Shown one piece after another: positions 18,297-27,305 of a stretch of 64,000 bases of DNA; the stretch's first letter is position 1; each line of letters starts with the position of its first letter. Both the position numbers and the translations under genes were made by a program. The notes below the pieces were generated by a model that was given only the letters and a program-made list of their open reading frames with translations, did not search any database and was not told the DNA's origin. The stretch comes from SB11 sp943370295 (GTDB lineage Bacteria > Bacteroidota > Bacteroidia > UBA8524), in the NCBI GenBank assembly GCA_943370295.1, contig CALRQL020000007.1:1-64000 (forward strand), given 5' to 3'.

Positions 18297-18862
18297 TCTG
18301 TCAAAATTTTATCTGCTTGTTCAGCAGGTTCCTTAAAGCCTTTTGTATCGTATAATTTTTTTTGCAATTGCTTACGTGCCTTATTTAATTGCGAGCGCGA
18401 GGTGCCTTCATTTATACCCAGCGTATCAGCAATTTCTTTGTGACTATATCCCTCAATGGCATAAAGGTTAAAAACCATTTTATACCCTTCGGGTAAGTCG
18501 TTTATCATCACCATCAACTCCTTTTCCGATAACTTATCATATACTCCTGTATCTTCAGGTATATCGTAATCATCGGCTATTCCAATCTGCTCTTTTTGAT
18601 AACTGCTTTTGCGATAGTTGCGCAACGCGCAGTTAATCATTATCCTTCTCACCCATCCTTCAAACGAACCGTTGAAAGAGAATTTTTTTATGTTGTCAAA
18701 TACCCGTATAAACCCGTCTTGCAAAATATCCTCTGCCTCCTGCCTGCTCCTGCAATACCGAAGGCACACCACCAACATCTTGCCTGCATAAGTTTTATAT
18801 AACTTTTGCTGACAAGTGCGGTCTTCCCGTATGCATCCTTTTATCAACTCCTCTTCGGTCAT
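18293..18862 (-). CDS. ECF (sigma-70 family) RNA polymerase sigma factor
   Basis: A 189-residue sigma factor from ATG 18862; the open frame continues upstream, but that part is not sigma-like. Region 2 (ILQDGFIRVFDNIKKFSFNG, then FEGWVRRIMINCALRNYRK) and region 4 with its helix-turn-helix (LPEGYKMVFNLYAIEGYSHKEIADTLGINEGTSRSQLNKARKQL) are both complete. Its stop overlaps the next gene by 4 bases. Most ECF factors act on their own operon and on a few envelope genes; the T9SS cargo gene two positions downstream is a likely target. Confidence 0.95.
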   Translation of the reverse strand: MTEEELIKGCIREDRTCQQKLYKTYAGKMLVVCLRYCRSRQEAEDILQDGFIRVFDNIKKFSFNGSFEGWVRRIMINCALRNYRKSSYQKEQIGIADDYDIPEDTGVYDKLSEKELMVMINDLPEGYKMVFNLYAIEGYSHKEIADTLGINEGTSRSQLNKARKQLQKKLYDTKGFKEPAEQADKILTE

Positions 18863-18944
18863 GAGCTCTTTTCCCCAGGGTAATTTTCTACAAGATACAA
18901 CAAAACAGGTAAAATGTTGCCTGTGAAACAGGGGATTAAATACA

Positions 18945-18978
18945 AAAATAAAAAACCTGCCCCGTAGAGCAGGTTTTA
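18945..18978 (-). terminator. intrinsic terminator after the T9SS cargo gene
   Basis: Hairpin AAACCTGC/GCAGGTTT followed on the minus strand by a T-rich run. It sits 26 bases past the stop of the 19004-20539 gene and before the ECF sigma gene. Confidence 0.8.
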
Positions 18979-19003
18979 AAGAAACCAATAAGAAATGAAA
19001 AAT

Positions 19004-20539
19004 TTACTGGACCAGTATTTTTTGGCTGATATAGTTAGTACCGGCAGTACCGCGTACCACATAAATACCTTTTGTCAAGCCTGAAATATCTATCGTTTTT
19101 TGAGTGGATGATAACACCTCACGACCACTAATATCAAACAGTGAAACCTTAATATTTTCTTCCCCGGTTTCGATGGTTACTGCACTTGTTGCAGGGTTGG
19201 GATAAATTTTAACAGTTTCAGTAGCGGGATTTTTTGCTGAAAGGGGAGGATTGTTGTTTGTCCAGTTGATAAGACTATCGGCTTGGTCGAACATTTTGCA
19301 AAGACTTCCTTTTGCTCCGCCCGTAGCTGATCTACTCCATAAGTAGGCTAGTGATATTTTTTTAACGCCTCCGGGCAACAGGGTATCTAAGTTTACCGAG
19401 CCAAGCATACGCCTGTCTCCGGCTCCAACTCCTGAATTTTGTTCCGTCCAACCGGTATTAGCACAAGGGTTTCCACTAAGCGTATAACGGGTGCGTGAGC
19501 CTGTGTTGTAGCCATTACCTCCGTAGGTAAGCGGGCTGCCGTCTTTCCAAATACCGCGTGTGTAGCCGTAGTACTGTTCGGCCAATATAGGGTTGCCAAC
19601 TACACTAAAGTCGCTACCGTACCCCATTGTGGCATACATAGGTTGGTTAATAAACATCACACACATTGCAGCAGGGGTATTACCATACCCTGTTAGGCCT
19701 TCGTCGTTATCGTCGCCGTTGTAGGCATAATACATATTGCGTGCAGAATCGGATCCGATGCGGTCATCAGCATAATTACCCAAATCAAAATCTGTCCAAA
19801 TGCCTGCAGATACATCAAAGTATGTGTTTGAGCTTTTGTTGGTTATGTAATAATCTACAAACACAGTATTGTTTATATACTCATTAGTGTTGCTTTTTAT
19901 TTGATACATAAAACCGGCTACTTCAACACCTAATTGGCTGCCGCTTGTTTCTCCGTGAAGGGTTTTATCATTATATACAAAAAAGAGTGCTTCATCACCG
20001 GGGAAGATGGGGTATTCTAAACCACCGCTAACATCCATTTTACCATCGTTATTGGCATCGTGAAAAGGAGCTAGTTTGTAAGTGCCATTAGCAGTAGTGT
20101 ATGATACAGGCCATCTACGCAAGTTGTCTGTCCAAACCCCTTGACGGGCAGAAAGATAATCGGCTTTTGTAATGCGCCATAAAGAATCAAAAGCTACCGA
20201 ATTCACGGGTGTTCCTGCTAGTTGGTCAATAGGTCCGCTGTGGAAATCGTTTCCCGCTTGGCGATATGTTTGCGCAGCCATGTGCAGGTTGCCGCCGTTA
20301 TCAAGCCCGCCTATCCAAAGCGTTGAAGCGTATATTGATGATGGGCCGCCGGGACCTTTTGGGGCTATAAATGCCCCACTGCCTAAACCTATATTATTAA
20401 ATAGTAAGCCTGCTGTATTAGCTTGGGCTTTTACATTGTTAGCTTCTATAGTGGCCGAAACAACAGGTTGGGCTACGCCATGTATTGTGCCAATTACTAA
20501 GGCGAAAAGTAATGCAGATAAAGAATAGAGCTTTGTCAT
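19004..20539 (-). CDS. secreted protein with T9SS type A sorting domain (paralogue 2)
   Basis: A 511-residue exported protein from ATG 20539; an ATG four codons earlier is also open, but the signal peptide begins MTKLYSLSALLFALVIG. A body of unknown function is followed by a type A sorting domain in the last 69 residues (VKIYPNPATSAVTIE ... YISQKILVQ). It is a clear paralogue of the 15264-16802 protein: both have APKG, a WIGG motif, ND-F-..GPID, WTDFDLG and a GWTE ... RMLGSV block. The body includes DANNDGKMD, a likely calcium-binding loop. It has its own terminator, so it is transcribed separately from the ECF operon. Confidence 0.85.
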   Translation of the reverse strand: MTKLYSLSALLFALVIGTIHGVAQPVVSATIEANNVKAQANTAGLLFNNIGLGSGAFIAPKGPGGPSSIYASTLWIGGLDNGGNLHMAAQTYRQAGNDFHSGPIDQLAGTPVNSVAFDSLWRITKADYLSARQGVWTDNLRRWPVSYTTANGTYKLAPFHDANNDGKMDVSGGLEYPIFPGDEALFFVYNDKTLHGETSGSQLGVEVAGFMYQIKSNTNEYINNTVFVDYYITNKSSNTYFDVSAGIWTDFDLGNYADDRIGSDSARNMYYAYNGDDNDEGLTGYGNTPAAMCVMFINQPMYATMGYGSDFSVVGNPILAEQYYGYTRGIWKDGSPLTYGGNGYNTGSRTRYTLSGNPCANTGWTEQNSGVGAGDRRMLGSVNLDTLLPGGVKKISLAYLWSRSATGGAKGSLCKMFDQADSLINWTNNNPPLSAKNPATETVKIYPNPATSAVTIETGEENIKVSLFDISGREVLSSTQKTIDISGLTKGIYVVRGTAGTNYISQKILVQ

Positions 20540-20551
20540 AATAGGTAACAA

Positions 20552-20876
20552 TTAGTTTAATATGTCCCTATAACGAAAAAACCCCGTCACATGGTTGTAA
20601 CGGGGAAACTAACCTATAAACCAATTACTAAGCTGATTGTTGCTTAATAGTTTAACGGGGCGATATCCCATCGAACCGTTGTATGGTATATTTCAAATTG
20701 AATGCCAATCTTATATGCCAAACCAAAAAAATATTTTCAAAAGGGGTGAGAAAAGAGATTCATTTTCTGCCACATCCTTTGATAGTTAAGGGTTTGAAAG
20801 ATTTTTTACTGAAAAGCAAAACGGCATAGAAAATTTTTTATCGGATGAATGATTGAAAAATATCTATTAACAACAA
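20552..20876. other. intergenic region with one minus-strand hairpin
   Basis: No gene is supported in these 325 bases. The right part is A/T-rich. The left end holds the hairpin described at 20575-20606, which may end the O-methyltransferase transcript or a small RNA. Confidence 0.6.
20575..20606 (-). terminator. minus-strand intrinsic terminator or leader hairpin
   Basis: CCCCGT(CA)/(TG)ACGGGG stem with seven A on its left, read as a T-run on the minus strand. It lies 270 bases after the O-methyltransferase stop but only 36 bases before the next minus-strand start, so it could instead be a leader element of the T9SS cargo gene. Confidence 0.6.
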
Positions 20877-21545
20877 TTAATGGTTAACCACCGCAATAGC
20901 CATCCCATCGTATTCCTTTGCTCCAACGGTTTGCAATATGGTGGCTGTAACTTGGGTGCAGTTGCTAAGCCATGTATTAAACCGCTGTACGCCTTTTACT
21001 TTCTCATCGGTGCTGTTTGCATCAAGTACTTTGGCATTGCGTATAATATTATCGGCAACTATTATGGTACCGGGTCTTGCCAGTTTTAATGCCCATTCAA
21101 AGTACTCAACGTAAGGAGGTTTGTCGGCATCAATAAAAATCATATCAAAAGGGGCAAGCTGTTCAGCGGCAATTTGAGGAAGAATATCCAAGGCATTGCC
21201 CACACGAATTTCAACAGTGTTTTCAAGTCCTGCGTTTTTAATGTTGTTTTGGGCGATGAGGGCGTGTTCTTCGCTGTACTCAATTGAGACTACTTTCCCG
21301 TTTTGAGAAACAGCCCTTGCCAGCCAAATGGTGCTATAACCACCCAATGTGCCCAGCTCTAAAATGTTTTTGGCATTGCACATTTTGGCCAATACCTGCA
21401 ACAGTTTGCCTTGCACAGGCGAGATGCTGGCGTTATCAATGTTATTACTGGCTAATGATTGCAGGGTGCTTATCAACGCAGAGTCTTCAGGGGCAAGTAG
21501 TTGGCCAATGTAGCCATCTACCTGTTCAAAAATTGTAGTATCCAT
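20877..21545 (-). CDS. class I SAM-dependent O-methyltransferase
   Basis: 222 residues from ATG 21545. The SAM-binding motif ILELGTLGGYSTIWLA is followed by an acidic end of strand 2 (VVSIEYSEEHA), FDMIFIDADKPPYVEYF and PGTIIVADNI. These match the caffeoyl-CoA/catechol O-methyltransferase family (Methyltransf_3), in which the Asp/Asn residues of the last two motifs bind the metal. The substrate cannot be told from sequence. It starts 38 bases downstream of the helicase gene on the same strand. Confidence 0.9.
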   Translation of the reverse strand: MDTTIFEQVDGYIGQLLAPEDSALISTLQSLASNNIDNASISPVQGKLLQVLAKMCNAKNILELGTLGGYSTIWLARAVSQNGKVVSIEYSEEHALIAQNNIKNAGLENTVEIRVGNALDILPQIAAEQLAPFDMIFIDADKPPYVEYFEWALKLARPGTIIVADNIIRNAKVLDANSTDEKVKGVQRFNTWLSNCTQVTATILQTVGAKEYDGMAIAVVNH

Positions 21546-21583
21546 AGTTTGCAGTTTGTGCTGCAAAGGTATTGCGAATGGAT

Positions 21584-23749
21584 TTATCCGGCTGTAATAT
21601 GTTTTGCTTTAAGGTAGTTAACGGCCATGCGTATTTGCCCGTACGAAACCGAATCCCCTAATTCTTCTTTAATAGGTTTTGCTTGGTCACCACCCAATTC
21701 ATTAATCAAGCGGGTAAGCTGGTCAAGCAATTCACTACTCATAAAATCAAGAATATTCACCTCGCCAGTGCTTATGTATTCGGCCAAATGGCCTTCGATA
21801 GTGCTTTCGGCCATGCTGCGTTCTGCGGCAATTTCTGAGACTGTTTTCCCGTCTTTGTATAACCCTAATGTGATGCGGTTGCTTTCGCCCTTCTCAGCCT
21901 TTTTACCTTTTTCTACGGTGATTTTTTCAACGGGTGCTTGCAGAGTAGGCACTTCAAAGTGCATATCGCCGAAAGTTATTTTTTCAATATCGCGTATTTT
22001 GGCCCATACCAGTTTCTCCAGCTCAGCCAAATCGCCTAAGTATTGTTTCACCTTGGGTTTCAATTTCAGCAGTGAGTGTATTTCGGTAATCACACTCACA
22101 ATATCATTGTTAAGGGTGTTGGCAAAGTACTGTTTGGCTTTGGTAACGCGCTCGTTTAGTAGGGTCTCGTCAATAGGCTTGTTATGGAAAATGTATTTTA
22201 GCTGTGCCATAAACTTGCCCGCTACCTCGTTTTGTTCGGCGGCTTTTTCAACCATACCGCGCACCAGCACGTGCAGTTTTTCTTTTTCAGGGAGATTTTT
22301 GGCGCGGGTGATTTCGTAAAACGCATTTAAGCGGCTAAGCAGCTTATCCCAGCTAAAGGTATTGATAAGCACTTGGGCGGCATAGGCAGGCTTTTCTTGC
22401 TCCAGCACGCGCAATACCTCATCCATGCTGTTTTCTTGGGTGGCAAACTGTATAATGCGTTCGTCGCTTTTTATACTTTGGCCGCTAATGCGCGATAATA
22501 GGGTAACGCCGTCAAGTGTGCGACAACGGCTTAGTGCCACATATACTTGCCCTGCGGCAAACGACTGGCCTGCATCAATCACAGCCCTGTCAAAGGTTAG
22601 CCCCTGACTTTTGTGAATGGTGATGGCCCACGCCAGCCTAACGGGGTATTGTGTGAAACTGCCTATTTCTTCTTCTTCAATTCGGTTGGTATCGTTGTTT
22701 ACTTTGTAGCGGATGTTTTGCCACTTCTCTTTTTCAAGTTGTAACTCGGTGCCGCTGCCTTCAAGTTCAAGGGTTATTTTGCCATCGCTGATTGCTTTGA
22801 CTGTAGCCAGTTTGCCGTTGAAGTAGCGTTTTTCAACATCGTTTTTAATAAACATTACCTGTGCCCCAACTTTAAGCGTCAGTTTCTCCTCAGTAGGGTA
22901 GGCCTTGTCTGAAAAATCTCCTTTCACATCGGCAGTAAACGTGTACAGTTCTCCGTCTAATTGGTTAAGCTGTTGCTGGTTTATTTGGTCGGCTTTATAG
23001 TTGTGGGTGCAAAGGGTAATGGTATTTTCCGAAGCATCCTGCATTTCGGGCTGGTAGTGTTCTTCCAGCAATTGTAAGTCCCATTCTTCTACTTCGTTGT
23101 TTCGTATATTATTCAGCAGGTTGATAAAACGTTCCTCGTTTTGGCGGTATATCTTTTTCAGTTCAATAAACAGCGGAGGGTTATCACGTATCACCTTTGC
23201 GCTAAAAAAGAAGGGACTTTCGTATTCGTTGCGTAATAAAGGCCACTCGCTATCACTCACCACGGGTGGAAGCTGAAACAAGTCACCTATTAATAACACT
23301 TGCACACCGCCAAACGGGGTGCTACGGTTTTGGCGATAATGACGTAAAATATCGTCAATTGCATCCAGCATATCTGCCCGCAGCATACTCACTTCGTCAA
23401 TAATCAGCAGTTCAAGGTCTTTAAGCAGGCCTATTTTATCGCTGTTAAAACGGATTTTACTAAGTAAATCGTGGCGGTTGGTAGTTGCTCCGTTGTTAAA
23501 GAAACCTTCGGAGATATAGGGGATGAACGGTAATTGAAAAAATGAATGCAGCGTAACTCCGCCCGCATTAATAGCTGCAACTCCCGTGGGTGCCGTAGTT
23601 ACAGTTTGTTTGCGCGTATGTTGTTGTACGTATTTAAGAAAAGTGGTTTTACCTGTTCCAGCTTTTCCGGTTAAGAAAAGGTTACAGGCGGTATTATTTA
23701 CAACATCAAAGGCTATCTCAAAAAGGGCATTTTCTGAATCGGGCAACAT
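21584..23749 (-). CDS. PIF1-like ATP-dependent helicase with C-terminal helix-turn-helix domain
   Basis: A 721-residue SF1 helicase. Walker A is GKAGTGKT (28-35), Walker B is DEVSM (118-122), and motif III is GDLFQLPPV. The C-terminal UvrD/RecD-like part carries the VRLAWAITIHKSQGLTFD and YVALSRCRTLDGVTLLS motifs. After the helicase core comes a helical region, then an HTH_40-type domain (GLYKDGKTVSEIAAERSMAESTIEGHLAEY), which is also found at the end of RecQ-like proteins. It probably unwinds structured DNA during repair or replication. It is a common Bacteroidota architecture and not unusual here. Confidence 0.9.
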   Translation of the reverse strand: MLPDSENALFEIAFDVVNNTACNLFLTGKAGTGKTTFLKYVQQHTRKQTVTTAPTGVAAINAGGVTLHSFFQLPFIPYISEGFFNNGATTNRHDLLSKIRFNSDKIGLLKDLELLIIDEVSMLRADMLDAIDDILRHYRQNRSTPFGGVQVLLIGDLFQLPPVVSDSEWPLLRNEYESPFFFSAKVIRDNPPLFIELKKIYRQNEERFINLLNNIRNNEVEEWDLQLLEEHYQPEMQDASENTITLCTHNYKADQINQQQLNQLDGELYTFTADVKGDFSDKAYPTEEKLTLKVGAQVMFIKNDVEKRYFNGKLATVKAISDGKITLELEGSGTELQLEKEKWQNIRYKVNNDTNRIEEEEIGSFTQYPVRLAWAITIHKSQGLTFDRAVIDAGQSFAAGQVYVALSRCRTLDGVTLLSRISGQSIKSDERIIQFATQENSMDEVLRVLEQEKPAYAAQVLINTFSWDKLLSRLNAFYEITRAKNLPEKEKLHVLVRGMVEKAAEQNEVAGKFMAQLKYIFHNKPIDETLLNERVTKAKQYFANTLNNDIVSVITEIHSLLKLKPKVKQYLGDLAELEKLVWAKIRDIEKITFGDMHFEVPTLQAPVEKITVEKGKKAEKGESNRITLGLYKDGKTVSEIAAERSMAESTIEGHLAEYISTGEVNILDFMSSELLDQLTRLINELGGDQAKPIKEELGDSVSYGQIRMAVNYLKAKHITAG

Positions 23750-23905
23750 GGCTCAAAAGTAGTGGGATTAATGGCGGGTGTCAAGTGCATAGCTATTTAT
23801 GTGCCAAGTGGCAGCTAACTATTGCTTTATTACTAATGATTTCAGAAAAGTAAATGAATCTTTTGCAGAAACAGGAGGGGGAAGTTTTAACAGTATGGCA
23901 GTAGG

Positions 23906-24562
23906 TTATACAATTTTTACAATGCCGTTTTTAATGGCAAAAATTACTAACCCAACACGGGTACGAACGTTTATTTTTTGGAATAGGGAGTCGCGGTAGC
24001 CATCAACAGTGCGCACGCTCACGTTCATACGTTCGGCAATATCCTTGTATGAGTAGTCGTGGCAAACAAGTTCTAAGAAGTTTATTTCACGCTGGGTAAG
24101 TTTTTCAATGGTGCTGGCCTCTTTGTCCCACTTGGTGTGGTAGTTAATAGAGTTGGCCATTGTTTTAGATACGTAATCAGAGTAGTAATACCCTTTGCTG
24201 TGCACATCTTCTAAGGCCGTAAGCAGTTCCTCAGGTTCTGAGTCTTTTAATACGTATCCCCTTGCCCCCAGTTTTATCATTTTGATGATAGCAGGCTCGT
24301 CATCATTCATAGTAACGGCTATTATACGCACTGTTGGGTTGTTTTTACGCAATTTCCCGGCCACGGTATAGCCGTCCTGCCCGGGCATATTTACGTCCAA
24401 AAGCACGATATCGGGTTCACCTTTGGCGTCAATCAAATCAAAAAGCTGGTTGCCGTTTTCGGCTTCAAAAAGTATTTCGTATTTGTCGTCAGATTCTATT
24501 AAACCGGCCAACGCCCTACGAAACAAGGTATGGTCGTCAACCAAAGCAATTTTTATGGCCAT
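23906..24562 (-). CDS. NarL/LuxR-type response regulator
   Basis: A 218-residue two-component regulator. The receiver domain has the acidic pair D9-D10, the phosphoacceptor Asp56 in VLLDVNMPG, Thr84 and Lys106. The C-terminal LuxR-type helix-turn-helix (about 150-205; LTQREINFLELVCHDYSYKD, VSVRTVDGYRDSLFQKINV) binds DNA. It follows its likely kinase by 14 bases on the same strand. Confidence 0.95.
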   Translation of the reverse strand: MAIKIALVDDHTLFRRALAGLIESDDKYEILFEAENGNQLFDLIDAKGEPDIVLLDVNMPGQDGYTVAGKLRKNNPTVRIIAVTMNDDEPAIIKMIKLGARGYVLKDSEPEELLTALEDVHSKGYYYSDYVSKTMANSINYHTKWDKEASTIEKLTQREINFLELVCHDYSYKDIAERMNVSVRTVDGYRDSLFQKINVRTRVGLVIFAIKNGIVKIV

Positions 24563-24576
24563 ATAGGTACTATTAT

Positions 24577-25401
24577 TTAGTTAGGCTGCACAATGGGACT
24601 TTTTTGGGTGTTTATCTCAATTTTTACCCTTGTGCCGGCATCACCTGAACTTTCCAAAGTTAATAATCCGCCGATAATTTTCACCCTGTTCTGCATATTC
24701 TTTAACCCATTACCGCTATCACCAGCTGCCCTTTGTGTAATTGCTGCTGGGTCAAATCCCTTGCCATCATCGGCCACGTTCATTATCAACATATCCTCGT
24801 TATAGGCTAAATTAATTTTAAGCGTAGTGGCCTCGGCGTGTTTAATAGTGTTATTAATAAGTTCTTGTGTTATCCTAAAAAGTACAATCTCAATTTTTGG
24901 GTTAAACTTTTCGGGTTCGCCTTCGGTAGTTAATTCAGTTTTTATGAACCCTGTATTTTGTACCCTATCCATTTCAAGTTTAAGGGCTTCATATAAACCA
25001 AAATCCGAAATAAAATCTTGTGAAAGGGTTTTTGATATGCTGCGCATATCGCTGATTACGCCCGATACCTGAGTTCGTACCAAGCCAATAAGTTCTTCTT
25101 CTTCCTGACCTTTAACCATGCGGCTAAGCTTTGATAGGTTAAGCTTTATTACCGACAGCATTTGGCCTAAGTTGTCATGAATTTCAGCTGATATGCTTCC
25201 CAGCACTTGCTCCTGAAGTTCTATTTGGGCTTTAAGCATCTCTTGTCTGAATTCCTCTTGCATTTTTTGCACTTCACGGCGATGTTTAAAAGCCCTGCGC
25301 TGATGAATGAACAAAAACAACACAATAAAGCTAACTAACAGCAACAATACCATTGTGCTGGCTACAATTATTACTATTATTTCAGACTCCTGATTTTGCA
25401 A
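24577..25401 (-). CDS. HisKA_3 sensor histidine kinase (NarX/DesK type)
   Basis: A 274-residue kinase. One N-terminal membrane helix (about 8-32) with almost no periplasmic part leads a coiled coil and a HisKA_3 dimerisation domain with phosphoacceptor His75 in EIHDNLGQ. A HATPase_c domain follows (N box ELINNTIKHA, G1 DDGKGF, G2 GNGLKNM). The lack of a large sensory domain suggests that it senses through its membrane segment or a partner. The multi-span membrane protein encoded upstream on the same strand is a candidate. Confidence 0.93.
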   Translation of the reverse strand: MQNQESEIIVIIVASTMVLLLLVSFIVLFLFIHQRRAFKHRREVQKMQEEFRQEMLKAQIELQEQVLGSISAEIHDNLGQMLSVIKLNLSKLSRMVKGQEEEELIGLVRTQVSGVISDMRSISKTLSQDFISDFGLYEALKLEMDRVQNTGFIKTELTTEGEPEKFNPKIEIVLFRITQELINNTIKHAEATTLKINLAYNEDMLIMNVADDGKGFDPAAITQRAAGDSGNGLKNMQNRVKIIGGLLTLESSGDAGTRVKIEINTQKSPIVQPN

Positions 25402-25946
25402 CTTATTACAATACTAAATAATATATTCAACTTTATGCTTACGTCTATAACATGCTAATACTTGTATATAAGTTATGGTAAAAGCACATCTTATGTTTAG
25501 GTAGTTTATCATGGCTATTTAGTAAAGGCCAACTCTGACTTTTCGTGCAGAGGATTTTGTTAATGCACCTGCGGTTAATATAATGAAGCTTTTCATAAAT
25601 GTACGTTACAACTATTACGGTAATCCCTATTAAACAAGAATAAACCTTCAATAAACGGAAGATTCAAAAGGTCTTTGATAATCAATGGAATACCGATGTT
25701 TAATGTTATTCTTATTAAATGTGGGTTGATAACATTTTTATGGAACATCAACGAAGCGATTTTTAGAGTCATACTGATGCAAACTGTTTTTTTAGAGGGT
25801 TTGATTATTTTCAAGTAATAAGGTAAAGTGTAAAATCACCCCTTTTGTATCTTATAGCGGCCAATATTTGCCGGTTAGCAGCTTCAAACCAAATCATAAT
25901 AATATTTGTAAAAATATCAATTTAAATAAATCCTTTTTATTGAACA
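25402..25946. other. 545-base gap without recognisable gene
   Basis: A/T-rich sequence with only short, poorly composed open frames on the minus strand, which I do not accept. No terminator with a convincing stem, no tRNA-like fold and no repeat were found. It probably contains the promoter of the kinase-regulator pair. Confidence 0.5.
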
Positions 25947-26624
25947 TTAATCAACGCTCCTTAGGTTGTGCGGCCCATTCCTATTTTCATTATCGGCACA
26001 CAAAAATGAAATACTGAAAAGAATATTCATCATAAAATTTAGTACAGAGTTTATGGCCCATATTTTCAAATTTAGTTCCATTGGGAATTGAGAATGTAAA
26101 TCGTATAAACCGTGAACAAGAAAGGACCCCACCGAGTAAAAAAGTACCCCGGTTGTTACCCACAGCATCGGCTCTTTGTAAAGACTTGTTGTTTCAACTT
26201 TTTGTAGTAATTCAAAGAAATACAGCAATGTAATAGTTATAAGCGATAACCTCCCGGCGATAATTGTATATGTATTGAATTTAAATAATCCCTGAATAAA
26301 TAAAACATTGGTTAGATAAACAATAGATGTTATTATGATTGCATATTTAGTAATGTTCTTAAACTTTATGCTTGTAAATTCTTTATAGTAAATGTAAGGT
26401 ATTATAAAAAACTCAACAATACTAAGAGCATTATATATGTGTATGTTGTTTTCCAACTTTAGCGCCAGATAAATGCATGCAGCTTCTTTGAAGCAGGTGA
26501 TAACAAGATATACGAACAAAAGCCTTAAACTATTGTTAAGGCTTTTGTATTTAATAAGTGAAATTAAAGTCGGCACAAGCACCGACGTTGTTGTTACATA
26601 CGCAAGAATTGAATAAAAATTCAA
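25947..26624 (-). CDS. uncharacterised multi-span membrane protein
   Basis: A 225-residue protein with about seven hydrophobic helices and a short charged C-terminus. The late segment EPMLWVTTGVLFYSVGSFLVHGLYD and the closing WAINSVLNFMMNILFSISFL resemble a membrane family I recall from Bacteroidota that is often encoded beside histidine kinases, with no assigned function. It starts 4 bases after the stop of the Cys-tailed small protein gene, so the two form one operon. Codon use is clearly A/T-rich. Confidence 0.7.
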   Translation of the reverse strand: MNFYSILAYVTTTSVLVPTLISLIKYKSLNNSLRLLFVYLVITCFKEAACIYLALKLENNIHIYNALSIVEFFIIPYIYYKEFTSIKFKNITKYAIIITSIVYLTNVLFIQGLFKFNTYTIIAGRLSLITITLLYFFELLQKVETTSLYKEPMLWVTTGVLFYSVGSFLVHGLYDLHSQFPMELNLKIWAINSVLNFMMNILFSISFLCADNENRNGPHNLRSVD

Positions 26625-26628
26625 ATCG

Positions 26629-26985
26629 TTAAGAGTTTAAAGAGTTAGTAGAACCACATTTTGTAGGACATGGTACACCATAATCCAAAATTTTGTCCAT
26701 AGCTGAAAGCTGATCGTTTTCGTCAGCACCGGCACCTACTAGCACAAGGCTGATTTCGGTCGCGGGGCCTCCAGAGTTTGTTACATCTACAGCTCCAAAA
26801 TAGCAACGAATACCAACACATTCGGTTTGATTTAAAATAGCCAATAATTTGTCTTTACCAAAAAAGACACCTTTTCTTTGTCTGTTTCCGGTTAAAAAAA
26901 CATTGCGATAATGTGAAGTAAGCGCTGAGCCCTCTTCCAATGTGATGTAAGTTCCTTCTGTTCCGTCAAATGCCATACTTTTCAT
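26629..26985 (-). CDS. uncharacterised small protein with CPTKCG tail
   Basis: 118 residues, with no signal peptide and no membrane helix. A second ATG three codons in (26976) is equally possible. The body contains SHYRNVFLTGNRQRKGVFFG, LLAILNQTECVGIRCYFGA and EISLVLVGAGADEND. It ends in VPCPTKCGSTNSLNS, a CxxC motif plus Asn-rich end that I recall as conserved in Bacteroidota hypothetical proteins. Two more Cys (ECVGIRC) could join in metal binding. Its partner is the membrane protein 4 bases downstream. Function is unknown. Confidence 0.7.
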   Translation of the reverse strand: MKSMAFDGTEGTYITLEEGSALTSHYRNVFLTGNRQRKGVFFGKDKLLAILNQTECVGIRCYFGAVDVTNSGGPATEISLVLVGAGADENDQLSAMDKILDYGVPCPTKCGSTNSLNS

Positions 26986-27305
26986 AATTAGGTTTTACAT
27001 TTATTTAGCTGCACTAAAGTATAGAAATTATACGTAAAGTTGCTAAGTTTTTATTCTTTATTTAAAATCTTGTTTTTTACAAAATACTGATTTTCAGTAA
27101 AATGAAATATATTTCATGTTAAAATTGGGTGGTTACACCCAATGCTAATACCGTGTTTTAACGGTATGGTAAAAGTTATTTAACAGGCGTTTTATTAAAT
27201 GAATGTTATTTTAATCCTGCCGTAATTTCGTCGAATAGTTGCATTTATTGCAAATAGAATTTAATATCTGTTTTTATATTCGCGGTTTAACCAATATATT
27301 CTTAC
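26986..27305. other. divergent promoter region
   Basis: 320 A/T-rich bases between the divergent small-protein gene and the DUF3857 gene. No gene is supported. TATATTCG near 27278 resembles a Bacteroidota -7 element for the plus-strand gene, but no -33 TTTG lies at proper spacing. Confidence 0.4.

Noticed and set aside
23799..23999. 66-residue plus-strand open frame between helicase and response regulator
   Set aside because: It overlaps the 3' end of the response regulator in antisense and shows no motif.
25445..25814. Two short minus-strand open frames upstream of the histidine kinase gene
   Set aside because: A/T-rich, overlapping, without a convincing start, signal or motif; compatible with chance in A/T-rich DNA.
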